This document shows positions 23,628 through 31,368 of a stretch of 55,515 nucleotides of DNA, piece after piece (position 1 is the stretch's first letter; each line of letters begins with the position of its first letter). A model generated the notes under the pieces. That model had not been told where the DNA came from and made no database searches. It saw nothing but the letters and a program-made list of their open reading frames with translations. The position numbers were made by a program, and so were the translations under genes. Where the stretch lies: positions 1 through 55,515 of the forward strand of contig JALSGO010000108.1 in NCBI GenBank assembly GCA_026982655.1, given 5' to 3'. Origin of the DNA: Candidatus Bipolaricaulota bacterium (lineage in GTDB: Bacteria; Bipolaricaulota; Bipolaricaulia; RBG-16-55-9).

Positions 23628-25098
23628 GGGGCGTCGGTGGGGGGGGCGAGGTCGAGAGCGGCTCCGACCTCAGAACTCCGTGGAGGCCATCTTGCGGATG
23701 GTGGTCCGCTTCATCCACCAAGAGACCACCAGCGGGCTGCTCTTGTTGGGGGCGGCCGTGACGGCCTTGATCTGGGCCAACTCCCCCTGGAGCTCCTCCT
23801 ACTTCGCGTTGTGGGAGGTCCCCCTTGCGTTTCGTGTGGGGGATCTCTCGTTGGAGAAGCCCCTGCTGCTCTGGATCAACGAGGGCTTGATGGCCCTGTT
23901 CTTCTTCGTGATCGGGCTGGAGATCAAGCGCGAACTGCTTGTGGGCGCGCTCTCCTCGCCCAAGCGGGCGCTGCTCCCCCTGGCCGCCGCCGTGGGCGGG
24001 ATGCTGGTTCCTGCGCTGATCTACGCGCTGGTCAACGCGGGGGAGCCCACCCTGCGCGGCTGGGGGATCCCCATGGCCACGGACATCGCCTTCTCGCTCG
24101 GGGTGCTCGCCCTCTTGGGGACGCGCGCCCCCCTCAGCTTAAAGGTGTTCCTCACGGCGCTGGCCATCGTGGACGACATGGGAGCGGTACTCGTGATCGC
24201 GCTCTTCTACTCAGAACCGCCCGTTTGGGGCTATCTGGGATTGGGGGTCGGGTTGCTCGCCTTTGCGGCCCTGCTGGGGGCTCGGGGGGTGCGCCAACCC
24301 TGGGTCTATGCCGTGATAGGGGCTGTCCTCTGGTGGGCGTTCCTCCAATCGGGGATTCACACCACCGTAGCCGGGGTGCTCTTGGCGATGACGATTCCGG
24401 CCCATACGCGCATGGAGGCCGGTTCCTTAGCGGCCTTGGGGCGCCGGATCGTGCAGGAGTTCGAGCACCCCGCACCCGCAACAGCGGCCGGTTCCGTCGA
24501 TCCGGACATGACGGCGCGCCAACAGGCCGCCGTGCAGGCGTTGGAGCTGGCCTGCAAGGACATTGAGTCTCCGCTCCACCGTCTGGAGCGAGCGCTCCAC
24601 CCGTGGGTAGCGTACTTCGTCGTTCCCCTCTTCGCGTTGGCCAATGCGGGAGTGGCCCTCGACGAGGGCGTGTTGCGCTCGGAGATCCACCCCGTGAGCT
24701 TGGGGGTCGTCTTGGGGCTCCTGGTGGGCAAGCCCTTGGGGATCGCCGGGTTCGCCTGGCTGGCCGTCCGGTTCAAGCTGGCTGCGCTGCCCTCGGACTT
24801 GGGGTGGCGGCACATCACGGGCGTAGGACTCCTGGGCGGGATCGGGTTCACCATGTCGCTCTTCATCGCCCAGCTCGCCTTCCCCGCTCCCAACGGAGCG
24901 TGGCTTGGACGGGCCAAGGTCGGAATCCTCATGGGATCGCTGCTGGCCGGCCTAGCAGGGTGGATCGTGCTGCGCACCCTGGCCCCCCACTCCCCTGCGC
25001 CGACTCCCTCTTCGGAAGCGGCCCGACCGGAGGAGGAGACGGCAACGGCTCAGGAGGCAGCAAGGGTAAGCCATGAGGATCGTGCGAGCCACCCCTAG
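23617..25098 (+). CDS. nhaA: Na+/H+ antiporter NhaA
   Basis: The 493-residue inner-membrane antiporter exports Na+ in exchange for protons. It shows INEGLMALFFFVIGLEIKRELLVG, GWGIPMATDIAFSLGVLALLG and the ion-binding Asp pair in ALAIVDDMGAVLVIALFY (equivalent to Asp163/Asp164 of E. coli). GIHTTVAGVLLAMTIP and the C-terminal GIGFTMSLFIAQLAF are also present. It is longer than E. coli NhaA owing to the insert before HPWVAYFVVPLFALANAGV and a Glu/Ala-rich tail. The GTG at 23617 was chosen because GGGGAGGG is 5 bases ahead; earlier ATGs lie well inside the upstream gene. The end overlaps the next gene by 26 bases. Confidence 0.96.
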   Translation: MDRKGRRWGGRGRERLRPQNSVEAILRMVVRFIHQETTSGLLLLGAAVTALIWANSPWSSSYFALWEVPLAFRVGDLSLEKPLLLWINEGLMALFFFVIGLEIKRELLVGALSSPKRALLPLAAAVGGMLVPALIYALVNAGEPTLRGWGIPMATDIAFSLGVLALLGTRAPLSLKVFLTALAIVDDMGAVLVIALFYSEPPVWGYLGLGVGLLAFAALLGARGVRQPWVYAVIGAVLWWAFLQSGIHTTVAGVLLAMTIPAHTRMEAGSLAALGRRIVQEFEHPAPATAAGSVDPDMTARQQAAVQALELACKDIESPLHRLERALHPWVAYFVVPLFALANAGVALDEGVLRSEIHPVSLGVVLGLLVGKPLGIAGFAWLAVRFKLAALPSDLGWRHITGVGLLGGIGFTMSLFIAQLAFPAPNGAWLGRAKVGILMGSLLAGLAGWIVLRTLAPHSPAPTPSSEAARPEEETATAQEAARVSHEDRASHP

Positions 25099-26083
25099 GG
25101 CGATCGCACGGGCTGCGGAGCTCCTCCGCCGGGGGAAGCCGGTGGCCTTCCCCACGGAGACGGTCTACGGCCTGGGGGCCGACGCCCTCAACCCGGAAGC
25201 CGTCGCCCGCGTCTTCGAAGTGAAGCGCCGCCCTCGATTCGATCCCCTCATCGTGCACGTCGCCGATCCCGAGGAGATCGAGAGGCTCTGCACCCGGGTG
25301 GACGAGCGGGCGCGCGCCCTGATAGGGGAGTTCTGGCCCGGGCCCTTGACGTTGGTGCTCCCCAAGCGGGAGCGGGTCCCCGAGATCGTGACGGCGGGGC
25401 TGCCCACGGTGGCGGTGCGGATGCCCAACCATCCCGTGGCGCTAGAGCTGATCCGAAAAGCGGGAACGCCCATAGCGGCCCCGAGCGCGAACCCCTTCGG
25501 GTATTTGAGCCCCACCACCGCGGAGCACGTCCGGGAGCAGCTGGGGGAGCAGGTCGAGCTCATCTTAGACGGCGGGCCCTGTCCCGTAGGGGTGGAGTCC
25601 ACCGTCTTGGACCTTACGGAGGAAGAACCCCAATTGCTGCGGGCGGGCGGGGTGCCCGTAGAGGAGCTGGAGCGCGCCTTGGGGGGCAAGATCCGCGTTC
25701 CTCAAGCGGGAGATCGCCCGCGATCCCCGGGACAGCTGCCGAGACATTATTCGCCGAGGACGCCCCTTCGGCTCCTCGCGCCCGGCGAGGGGGAGCGGGA
25801 GGACGTCGGGCCCCCGGAGGGCCGGCGGGTGGGGCTCCTTTTGTTTCGCAGGCCCAAGACGCCTCTCCGGGGATACGCCCACGTGGAGGTCCTCTCCGAG
25901 GGGGGGGATCTGCGCGAGGCCGCGGCCCGCCTCTTCGCCGCGCTGCACCGCATGGACCGGGCCGGGCTGGACCTCATCCTGGCGGAGCCCGCCCCGGAGG
26001 AGGGCTTAGGGGTAGCGATCAACGAGCGGCTGCGCAAGGCCGCAGCCGTCGGACTCTCCCCAGAGGACCAATCCTTTCGTTAA
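25073..26083 (+). CDS. L-threonylcarbamoyladenylate synthase, Sua5 type
   Basis: The 336-residue enzyme makes threonylcarbamoyl-AMP from threonine, bicarbonate and ATP, the first step of the t6A37 tRNA modification. The YrdC domain (about 8-190) contains GKPVAFPTETVYGLGADAL, VKRRPRFDPLIVHV and PIAAPSANPFGYLSPTTAEHV. It is followed by the PR-x-PGQ-type linker SPGQLPRHYSPRTPLRLL and a C-terminal Sua5 domain (about 235-336), so this is the long rather than the short TsaC form. The ATG at 25073 sits inside the end of nhaA behind AAGGGTAAG. The gene stops 16 bases before the converging vapC. Confidence 0.95.
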   Translation: MRIVRATPRAIARAAELLRRGKPVAFPTETVYGLGADALNPEAVARVFEVKRRPRFDPLIVHVADPEEIERLCTRVDERARALIGEFWPGPLTLVLPKRERVPEIVTAGLPTVAVRMPNHPVALELIRKAGTPIAAPSANPFGYLSPTTAEHVREQLGEQVELILDGGPCPVGVESTVLDLTEEEPQLLRAGGVPVEELERALGGKIRVPQAGDRPRSPGQLPRHYSPRTPLRLLAPGEGEREDVGPPEGRRVGLLLFRRPKTPLRGYAHVEVLSEGGDLREAAARLFAALHRMDRAGLDLILAEPAPEEGLGVAINERLRKAAAVGLSPEDQSFR

Positions 26084-26099
26084 CCCCTACCCTTGCCCT

Positions 26100-26516
26100 T
26101 TACGAAGGCAGGATTTGAAACGCCCCCCGCCCGTGCAGACGATAGACGGAAAACCCGCGGCGATCTAGGGTAAACACTCGATTCGTGCCGATTTCTTCCC
26201 CCAAAGCCACCAAGGTGGCATCCGCGAAGTCCATAGGCACGTCTTGGTATTTCTCCATGAGGGTCGAAACCCTCCTCAAACTCTCCCGGGAAGAGGGAAT
26301 CAATAGCACCGCCCCGCGCAGGACGAACTCCAAGCAAATCCGCTGAGCCTTCCAGCTTGGACCTACCAGATCGAGGGTTTCCGTCAAGACGGCCTCCGTA
26401 GTGACGATCTGTCCTGTCCAGCCCTCTAGGACGGTCACGCAGGCTTCATGATACTGTTCGCTACGATCCATCAGGGCAACCCAGGCCCCGGTGTCCAGCA
26501 GCAAGACCTCGGGCAT
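26100..26516 (-). CDS. PIN-domain toxin of VapC type
   Basis: The 138-residue PIN-fold ribonuclease is the likely toxin of a VapBC module. Acidic residues expected at the metal site are visible: Asp8 in LLLDTGAWVALMD, Glu in TTEAVLTETLDL, Asp in MDFADATLVALGE and Asp in VFTLDRRGF. Length is typical. It starts 5 bases behind the ribbon-helix-helix gene and shares its promoter. The cellular RNA target cannot be deduced. Nothing looks broken, so the pair is probably active. Confidence 0.9.
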   Translation of the reverse strand: MPEVLLLDTGAWVALMDRSEQYHEACVTVLEGWTGQIVTTEAVLTETLDLVGPSWKAQRICLEFVLRGAVLLIPSSRESLRRVSTLMEKYQDVPMDFADATLVALGEEIGTNRVFTLDRRGFSVYRLHGRGAFQILPS

Positions 26517-26521
26517 TGCGC

Positions 26522-26803
26522 TTACTGCCCAGGAAGGGAAGAAGATCGCCGCAGGCGCGCGATCAGAGACTCCCGATGTCGTTGGCCGAGATCGGGCACT
26601 CCGCTCTCGATCTGTCCCAGAAGATCCCGCACCCGCTCGATGGGCCGAGTCATCTCGTCTTCGACATCTTCAAGGACGTCTTTCAGGAAGCGCTCGAGGG
26701 CCAGTCGCACGACCTCCGAGCGCCGTCGGCGAAGGAGTCGCGCTGCCTCCTCCAGCTTCGCGGCCATCTCCTCCGACATCCGAACCGTGAGTTGCTGCCC
26801 CAT
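26522..26803 (-). CDS. ribbon-helix-helix antitoxin of the VapBC-type pair
   Basis: The 93-residue protein has a CopG/RHH DNA-binding start: QQLTVRMSEEMAAKLEEAARLL (beta strand and first helix) and RRRSEVVRLALERFLKDV (second helix). A charged C-terminal half should wrap the PIN toxin. It is the first gene of the pair. The ATG at 26803 is preceded by GGGAGGAAAG. A 7+2+7 inverted repeat overlaps the -10 box upstream, as expected for self-repression by an RHH protein. Confidence 0.88.
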   Translation of the reverse strand: MGQQLTVRMSEEMAAKLEEAARLLRRRRSEVVRLALERFLKDVLEDVEDEMTRPIERVRDLLGQIESGVPDLGQRHRESLIARLRRSSSLPGQ

Positions 26804-26837
26804 CGGGCTTTCCTCCCATCGTCATGGCCTGTATGCA

Positions 26838-26870
26838 TTGCATTGTAATGCAACGCGATTCGCGAAGCAA
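26838..26870 (-). promoter_or_regulatory. promoter with overlapping operator of the vapBC-type module
   Basis: On the minus strand TTGCTT (26865-26870) and TACAAT (26842-26847) are 17 bases apart. The inverted repeat TTGCATT-GT-AATGCAA (26838-26853 on the plus strand) covers the -10 box, so bound antitoxin would block RNA polymerase. Confidence 0.65.
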
Positions 26871-26962
26871 AGGGGGATCATTGAGGCATGACGTGCCCGC
26901 CGCCAGCGGGCCTGCTCCGAGGCCAAAAAGACGAGGGCACAACATGCCCATCTTGGCTCTCT

Positions 26963-28339
26963 TCAGCTTGTCCGGGCCTGTAAGGTCTTCATCGCGATCT
27001 TCATGAGCACGCGTACGCTCAGCTCCAGGCTCTCGAGGTCGATGCGCTCGTTGTCGTTGTGGATGAGCTGCGCCCGTTCGGCCAGCGACATCTTCGTCGA
27101 GAGCGGGTAGAAGCCGTAGGCCACGGCCCCGATCTCGCGGAAGAAGCGGGAATCCGTCGCGCCCGTGAGCAGATAGGGCACCGCCTCCGCGTCCAGCTCC
27201 TCCCGCACCGCCTCCTCGATCACCCGGTAGAAGTCGGTGTCCGCCGGGGACTCCGAGGCCTGGTGGTGCTGCAGCGTCTCCACTTCGATCTCGATCCCCA
27301 GCTCCTCGGCGAGGCCTCTTAGCACCTCCTCGATCTGCTCCCGCGAGTAGCCGGGCACGTAGCGGAAGTCGAGCACGAACTCGCACGAGTCGGGGATCAC
27401 GTTCTCCTTGAGGCCCGCCTGGATCTTCGTCGGCGAGCAGGTCGTCCGCAGGAAGGCGTTCACCAAATAGGGGTTCATCGGCGTGCCCTGAAGATAGCGC
27501 TTGAGCTCCTCGAGATCGGGCCGGTCTCCCTCAGAGACGAGCAGGCTTACCAGCTGGCGGCCCGCCTCCCCGAAGGCCTCCCCCGCCTTCTCGAAGAAGG
27601 CCCGCACCGAAGGGGAGACGATCTTAGGAAACTTTTCGCTGGCAATGCGGTCGATAAAACGAGCGCTCTTGACCAACGGGTTGTCGTCGTGGGGCACCGA
27701 GCCGTGGCCCGCCGTCCCCGGGACCGTGACCCGGACCCACCAGAGCCCCTTCTCCACGGTGTCCACGGTGTAGAAGGTCTTCCCGTTGAGCTGCAGGGGC
27801 ATCCCGCCGCCCTCGTTCAGCACGTAATCCGCCTTCACTTTGTCGGGGTGCTCCTCGGCGAGGAACTTGGCCCCGTAGGTTCCGCCCATCTCCTCGTCGG
27901 CCACGGCCACATACAAGAGCTCGCCCGCAAAATCGAGGTTCAAGCGCTTAAAGAGCGAGAAGACGACGGCCTCGGTGGCCGTCATCGACTTCATGTCCAG
28001 CGCGCCGCGGCCCCAGACGTACCCCTCGGCCACGGCCCCGCTGAAGGGGCCGTGCTCCCACTGATCGGGGTTCGTGGCGGGCACGACGTCCGTGTGCGAG
28101 AGCAGCATCAGGGTGGGGCCGGGCCGCGAGCCCCTAAGGCGCGCCAGGAGGTTCGTGCGCCCCGGCTCCTTCTCCAGCAGCTCGCACTCGATGTCGTATT
28201 GGGCGAAGTATCTCTGCAGGTGCTCCGCGGCCGCCCGCTCGTTCCCCGGCGGGTTCGTGGTGTCGATCTGCAGCAGCTCCGAGAGCAGCCGGGTCGTCTC
28301 CTCGCCCCATTCCTGCCAACGCGCGTTGAGATCGGCCAT
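26963..28339 (-). CDS. M20-family metallopeptidase (ArgE/DapE/CPG2-like)
   Basis: The 458-residue zinc amidohydrolase/peptidase is probably cytoplasmic, since no signal is seen. Metal ligands and catalytic residues appear in the usual order: LLSHTDVVPA (His), WGRGALDMKS (Asp), VADEEMGG (catalytic Glu and ligand Glu), YVLNEGGG and, near the end, LIHNDNERI (His). The dimerisation lid (about 200-320) has GTAGHGSVPHDDNP. DapE, ArgE, carboxypeptidase G2 and dipeptidase members cannot be separated by eye. TTNPPGNE and GATDSRFFREIGAVAYGF are typical of the acetylornithine-deacetylase-like subgroup often annotated M20/M25/M40. The ATG at 28339 follows AGGAGGT with good spacing. The gene is divergent from the eRF1-like gene. 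Confidence 0.92.
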   Translation of the reverse strand: MADLNARWQEWGEETTRLLSELLQIDTTNPPGNERAAAEHLQRYFAQYDIECELLEKEPGRTNLLARLRGSRPGPTLMLLSHTDVVPATNPDQWEHGPFSGAVAEGYVWGRGALDMKSMTATEAVVFSLFKRLNLDFAGELLYVAVADEEMGGTYGAKFLAEEHPDKVKADYVLNEGGGMPLQLNGKTFYTVDTVEKGLWWVRVTVPGTAGHGSVPHDDNPLVKSARFIDRIASEKFPKIVSPSVRAFFEKAGEAFGEAGRQLVSLLVSEGDRPDLEELKRYLQGTPMNPYLVNAFLRTTCSPTKIQAGLKENVIPDSCEFVLDFRYVPGYSREQIEEVLRGLAEELGIEIEVETLQHHQASESPADTDFYRVIEEAVREELDAEAVPYLLTGATDSRFFREIGAVAYGFYPLSTKMSLAERAQLIHNDNERIDLESLELSVRVLMKIAMKTLQARTS

Positions 28340-28393
28340 GGATAAACCTCCTGTTCGACATCTCTTCTCTTTGTGGTTCCGCATGAACGCCCG

Positions 28394-28399
28394 ATTGTA
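28394..28399 (-). promoter_or_regulatory. candidate -10 box (TACAAT) for the M20 peptidase gene
   Basis: A minus-strand TACAAT lies 55 bases before the ATG at 28339. The -35 position (GTGCCG) is poor. It lies 37 bases from the opposite-facing promoter at 28436-28464. Confidence 0.4.
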
Positions 28400-28435
28400 C
28401 CCCGTACCCTCCCGGGCGGCACCTCGGGGGCGAAG

Positions 28436-28464
28436 TTGCTCGCACCTCGACGCTCTTCTAGAAT
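28436..28464 (+). promoter_or_regulatory. predicted promoter for the eRF1-like/SDR pair
   Basis: TTGCTC (28436-28441) and TAGAAT (28459-28464) are spaced by 17 bases, about 70 bases ahead of the ATG at 28536. Confidence 0.55.
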
Positions 28465-28535
28465 TAGGGGCGCTCAATTCCGATAGGAACTCGCCGAATC
28501 GGCACCGCGGACGCAAAGCGCAAACGGAGGACCCC

Positions 28536-29711
28536 ATGGCGATCTACAAGGACCAAGTGAAGGAGCTGCTGGCCTTTCGGGAGCGGGCTCGGGAGCACCC
28601 CGTAGTGAGCTTATACCTCAACGTGACGCCGCCGCGGCCCTTCGTAAGCGAGCTGCGCTCCCTGCTGCACGCCCGCCGCACCCGACTCCGGGAGAGCGAT
28701 TGGGCCAAGGGCGAGATTCGAGCGCTCGAGGAGCTCTTCGAGCGCATCGAGGCCCGGGTGGAGGAGCTGGAGCGGGCCCTGGAGCGGACGCGCCTCCTGG
28801 TGCTCTTCGCCGACCCGGGGGGCTTCTGGCAGGAGTATCGGCTGCCCGTGGCCCTGCCCAGCCGCCTGATGGTCGAGCCCGATCCCTACGTGCGCCCGCT
28901 CACGGTGCTCCTGGACGAGTTCGACCGCTATTGCGTGGTCGTCACCGACGCGCGCAAGGCCCGCCTCTTCTCCCTCTATCTGGGCGACTTCGAGGAGCAC
29001 CCGGACGTCTTCGTGGAGGACGAGGTGCCGAACCGCGTGACGGTGAGCCGTTCGCTCACGAGCGCCTCCGGGAGCGGCGTCTGGGGCGGCCTCGGGGATC
29101 AGCGCATCCAGCGGCACATCGAGGACCACGTCCATCGGCACCTCAAGCGGGTGGCGGACCTCACGTTCCGGTTCTATCAGGAGACGGGGTTCGACCGGCT
29201 CCTCCTGGGCGGGCCGGAGGACAAGGTCCTGCCGTGGCTGAGAGACCACCTGCACAGCTACCTCCAGGGGCGGGTGGCCGGGGAGTTCCACGCCCGACCC
29301 GAGTGGAACGAGGCGCAGCTCAAGGAGCGGGCGCTCGAGGTGGCCGCCCGCTGGGAGCGCCGCTGCGAGGAGGAACTGATCGAACGCCTGCTGGAGCTCT
29401 GTCGCCCCGGCGGGAAGGGCGCGCTGGGCCTGGAGCCCGTGCTGGAGGCCCTCATGCTCGGCCAGGTCCACACCCTCGTCGTCCGGCACGACTTCCGCGC
29501 CGAGGGGAGGCTTTGCCCTCAAGACCATTACCTGTCCACGTATCTGGAGAAGTGCCCCCTCTGCGGCGGGGCGATGGAGCCCGTGGAGGACCTCGTGGAC
29601 GAGATGGTCGAGGAGGCGATCGCCCAGAACGCGGAAGTGGAACACGTCTTCACCGAGCACGAGGGCTTCTCGGAGCACGGCGTCGGGGCCATCCTGCGGT
29701 TTACCCTCTAA
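28536..29711 (+). CDS. bacterial eRF1-like (archaeo-eukaryotic release factor family) protein
   Basis: The 391-residue cytoplasmic protein has the layout of the bacterial eRF1-related group (baeRF/VLRF1 type). An N-terminal domain (VVSLYLNVTPPRPFVSELRSLL) is followed by a central RNase H-like domain: FDRYCVVVTDARKARLFSLYLGDFEE, then the insertion with DHVHRHLKRVADLTFRF, and FDRLLLGGPEDKVLPWLRDHL. The C-terminal domain (ALGLEPVLEALMLGQVHTLVV) resembles L30e. Near the end KCPLCGG could be half of a zinc site. The GGQ motif of true release factors is not seen, so a ribosome-rescue or hydrolase-like role is possible but unproved. The ATG follows ACGGAGG. An SDR gene follows 81 bases on. Confidence 0.8.
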   Translation: MAIYKDQVKELLAFRERAREHPVVSLYLNVTPPRPFVSELRSLLHARRTRLRESDWAKGEIRALEELFERIEARVEELERALERTRLLVLFADPGGFWQEYRLPVALPSRLMVEPDPYVRPLTVLLDEFDRYCVVVTDARKARLFSLYLGDFEEHPDVFVEDEVPNRVTVSRSLTSASGSGVWGGLGDQRIQRHIEDHVHRHLKRVADLTFRFYQETGFDRLLLGGPEDKVLPWLRDHLHSYLQGRVAGEFHARPEWNEAQLKERALEVAARWERRCEEELIERLLELCRPGGKGALGLEPVLEALMLGQVHTLVVRHDFRAEGRLCPQDHYLSTYLEKCPLCGGAMEPVEDLVDEMVEEAIAQNAEVEHVFTEHEGFSEHGVGAILRFTL

Positions 29712-29792
29712 GCGTTGACGGTCGGCTGCCGACCGGCGTACCCTGAAGCGCACGGCGAGGACAGAACATCCACGAGGAGAGGGAGGGGGAGC

Positions 29793-30557
29793 ATGAAGGC
29801 CGATCTACAAGGGAAGGTCGCGTTGGTCACGGGAGCGGGCAGCGGGATCGGGCGGGCGATCGCCCTTGCGCTGGCGGAGAACGGCGCGAACGTCGCCGTA
29901 AACGACATCGACCGGGAACGGGCCGAGGAGACGGTGCGGCAAATGGCCGAGCTCACGGGGGAGGGCTTCGCGGTCATCGCCGACATCACGGACTACGCCG
30001 AGGTGCGCCGCATGGTCGACGACGTCATTCGATACTTCGGGCAAATCGACATCCTGGTGAACAACGCCGGGTGGGACAAGCTGGAGCCCTTCCTGCAGAA
30101 CCGCCCGGAGACGTGGGAGCGGATCATCGCGATCAACTTCAAGGGCCCCATCCACGTCACCCGGGCCGTGGCCGAGCACATGGCCGAGCGCAGGACGGGG
30201 AAGATCATCAACATCGCCTCCGACGCCGGACGGGTGGGCAGCACGGGGGAGGCGGTCTACTCCGGCTGTAAGGGGGGACTCATTGCGATGAGCAAGACCT
30301 GGGCCCGCGAGTTCGCCCGCTACCAGATCCGGGTGAACGTCGTAAGCCCCGGCCTGACGGACACGCCCCTCTTGGAGGAGCTCAAGCAGACGGAGTTCGG
30401 GGGCAAGATACTGGGGGCGATTGAGAAATCGATCCCCTTCGGGCTGGCCCGGCCTGAGGACGTGGCCAACGCGGTGCTCTTCTTCGCCGACGACGCGAGC
30501 AACTACATCACAGGACAGGTCCTCAGCGTCTCCGGCGGGCTCACCTTCCACGACTGA
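29793..30557 (+). CDS. short-chain dehydrogenase/reductase
   Basis: The 254-residue NAD(P)-dependent oxidoreductase of the classical SDR family is cytoplasmic. The cofactor loop is VTGAGSGIGRAIA (about 12-24), with Asp in VNDIDRE suggesting NAD(H). NNAGWDKLEPF, the catalytic Ser region IASDAGRVGS, Tyr and Lys in VYSGCKGGLIAMSK and the C-terminal NYITGQVLSVSGGLTFHD follow. It resembles 2-hydroxycyclohexanecarboxyl-CoA dehydrogenases and FabG-like enzymes, but the substrate is not certain. The ATG follows a strong GGAGGGGGAG. It is probably expressed with the eRF1-like gene upstream; no metabolic partner adjoins it. Confidence 0.9.
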   Translation: MKADLQGKVALVTGAGSGIGRAIALALAENGANVAVNDIDRERAEETVRQMAELTGEGFAVIADITDYAEVRRMVDDVIRYFGQIDILVNNAGWDKLEPFLQNRPETWERIIAINFKGPIHVTRAVAEHMAERRTGKIINIASDAGRVGSTGEAVYSGCKGGLIAMSKTWAREFARYQIRVNVVSPGLTDTPLLEELKQTEFGGKILGAIEKSIPFGLARPEDVANAVLFFADDASNYITGQVLSVSGGLTFHD

Positions 30558-30648
30558 AGCCCGAGGGAGTACCCCCGTAGAGATCGTCCCGCTCCCGTGG
30601 GGGAGGGGAGGGGGTGCCTTCCGGCGATGTCGCGGTAGCGCAAGTCGC

Positions 30649-31326
30649 TTAGCGGAACCGGGCGTAGAGCACGAGCAGGGCGGTCGTCGACGGGTCCGGG
30701 GCTAGGTCCAAAGCCGGGAAGAGGGCCAAGAGGGCCGTCTCGCTCAGACTTCCCGCCTGGCTCCGGCTGTACAGCCGGAGGCCGATGGGGATCTCCTCCT
30801 CGGTGCGAACCCATAGGTTGCGCCGCCAACCGGCTTGCGCGAAGTGTCGATCGTAGAAGGCGACGACCTCGGCGGGGGAGGACGGTAGGGTGGAGAGGGT
30901 CGCCCGGAAGACCTCGGTAGCTGCCACCAACCGGCGGGCGAGCTCGGTCGAGATCTCCCCGGCAACCCGGCCTAGCTCGTAATAGATCGAGAGGAGGACC
31001 TCCAGCTCTTGGCCGCCTTTTGCGTAGGCGCCTTCAAGGCGGGGGAGCAGCTCCTGCAGCGGGGGGAGCTCGCGGGTGAGCTCCAGAAGCACGTTCAAGA
31101 CCCGTTCGATGCCTCCAAGGAAATCCTCTCTCGTGAGGAGGACCTCGAACTCGAGTCGAGCTCCCGGGTAGGAAGGGACCGTCTCCTCGGGGGACGCCGA
31201 TTCCGAGGAAGGCTCCAGCGCCGACGGCGGAAGGGGGACGAGGCTAAGCCCTCCCAGCAACAGGAGCAAGACGAGCCCAATACCTCTCCCCAGCGGTCGC
31301 ACACGCCATTTCCCTCGCATGCGCAT
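30649..31326 (-). CDS. exported protein of unknown function, last gene of the CARDB operon
   Basis: I do not recognise this 225-residue protein. It begins MRMRGKWRVRPLGRG and has a strong hydrophobic signal (IGLVLLLLLGGLSLVPL). A mostly helical acidic region (about 50-150, LNVLLELTRELPPLQELLPRLEG) leads into an AEVVAFYDRHFAQAGWRRNL segment. That segment is reminiscent of small secreted domains in which a peptide binds a partner at its helix face. It is encoded 42 bases behind the eight-repeat CARDB gene and ends head-on with the SDR gene. It shares with the 34710 gene the general build of a signal plus about 200 residues, but no clear alignment. The ATG at 31326 follows a GGGGGGG site; 31359 is an alternative. 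Confidence 0.7.
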   Translation of the reverse strand: MRMRGKWRVRPLGRGIGLVLLLLLGGLSLVPLPPSALEPSSESASPEETVPSYPGARLEFEVLLTREDFLGGIERVLNVLLELTRELPPLQELLPRLEGAYAKGGQELEVLLSIYYELGRVAGEISTELARRLVAATEVFRATLSTLPSSPAEVVAFYDRHFAQAGWRRNLWVRTEEEIPIGLRLYSRSQAGSLSETALLALFPALDLAPDPSTTALLVLYARFR

Positions 31327-31368
31327 GATCCATCCCCCCCTTCTAGGGAGAGGGCACATCTTCTACGG

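Noticed and set aside
30558-30648. Terminator between the SDR gene and the converging CARDB operon
   Set aside because: There are GC-rich stems (CTCCC/GGGAG) but no T-run on either strand, so an intrinsic terminator cannot be supported.
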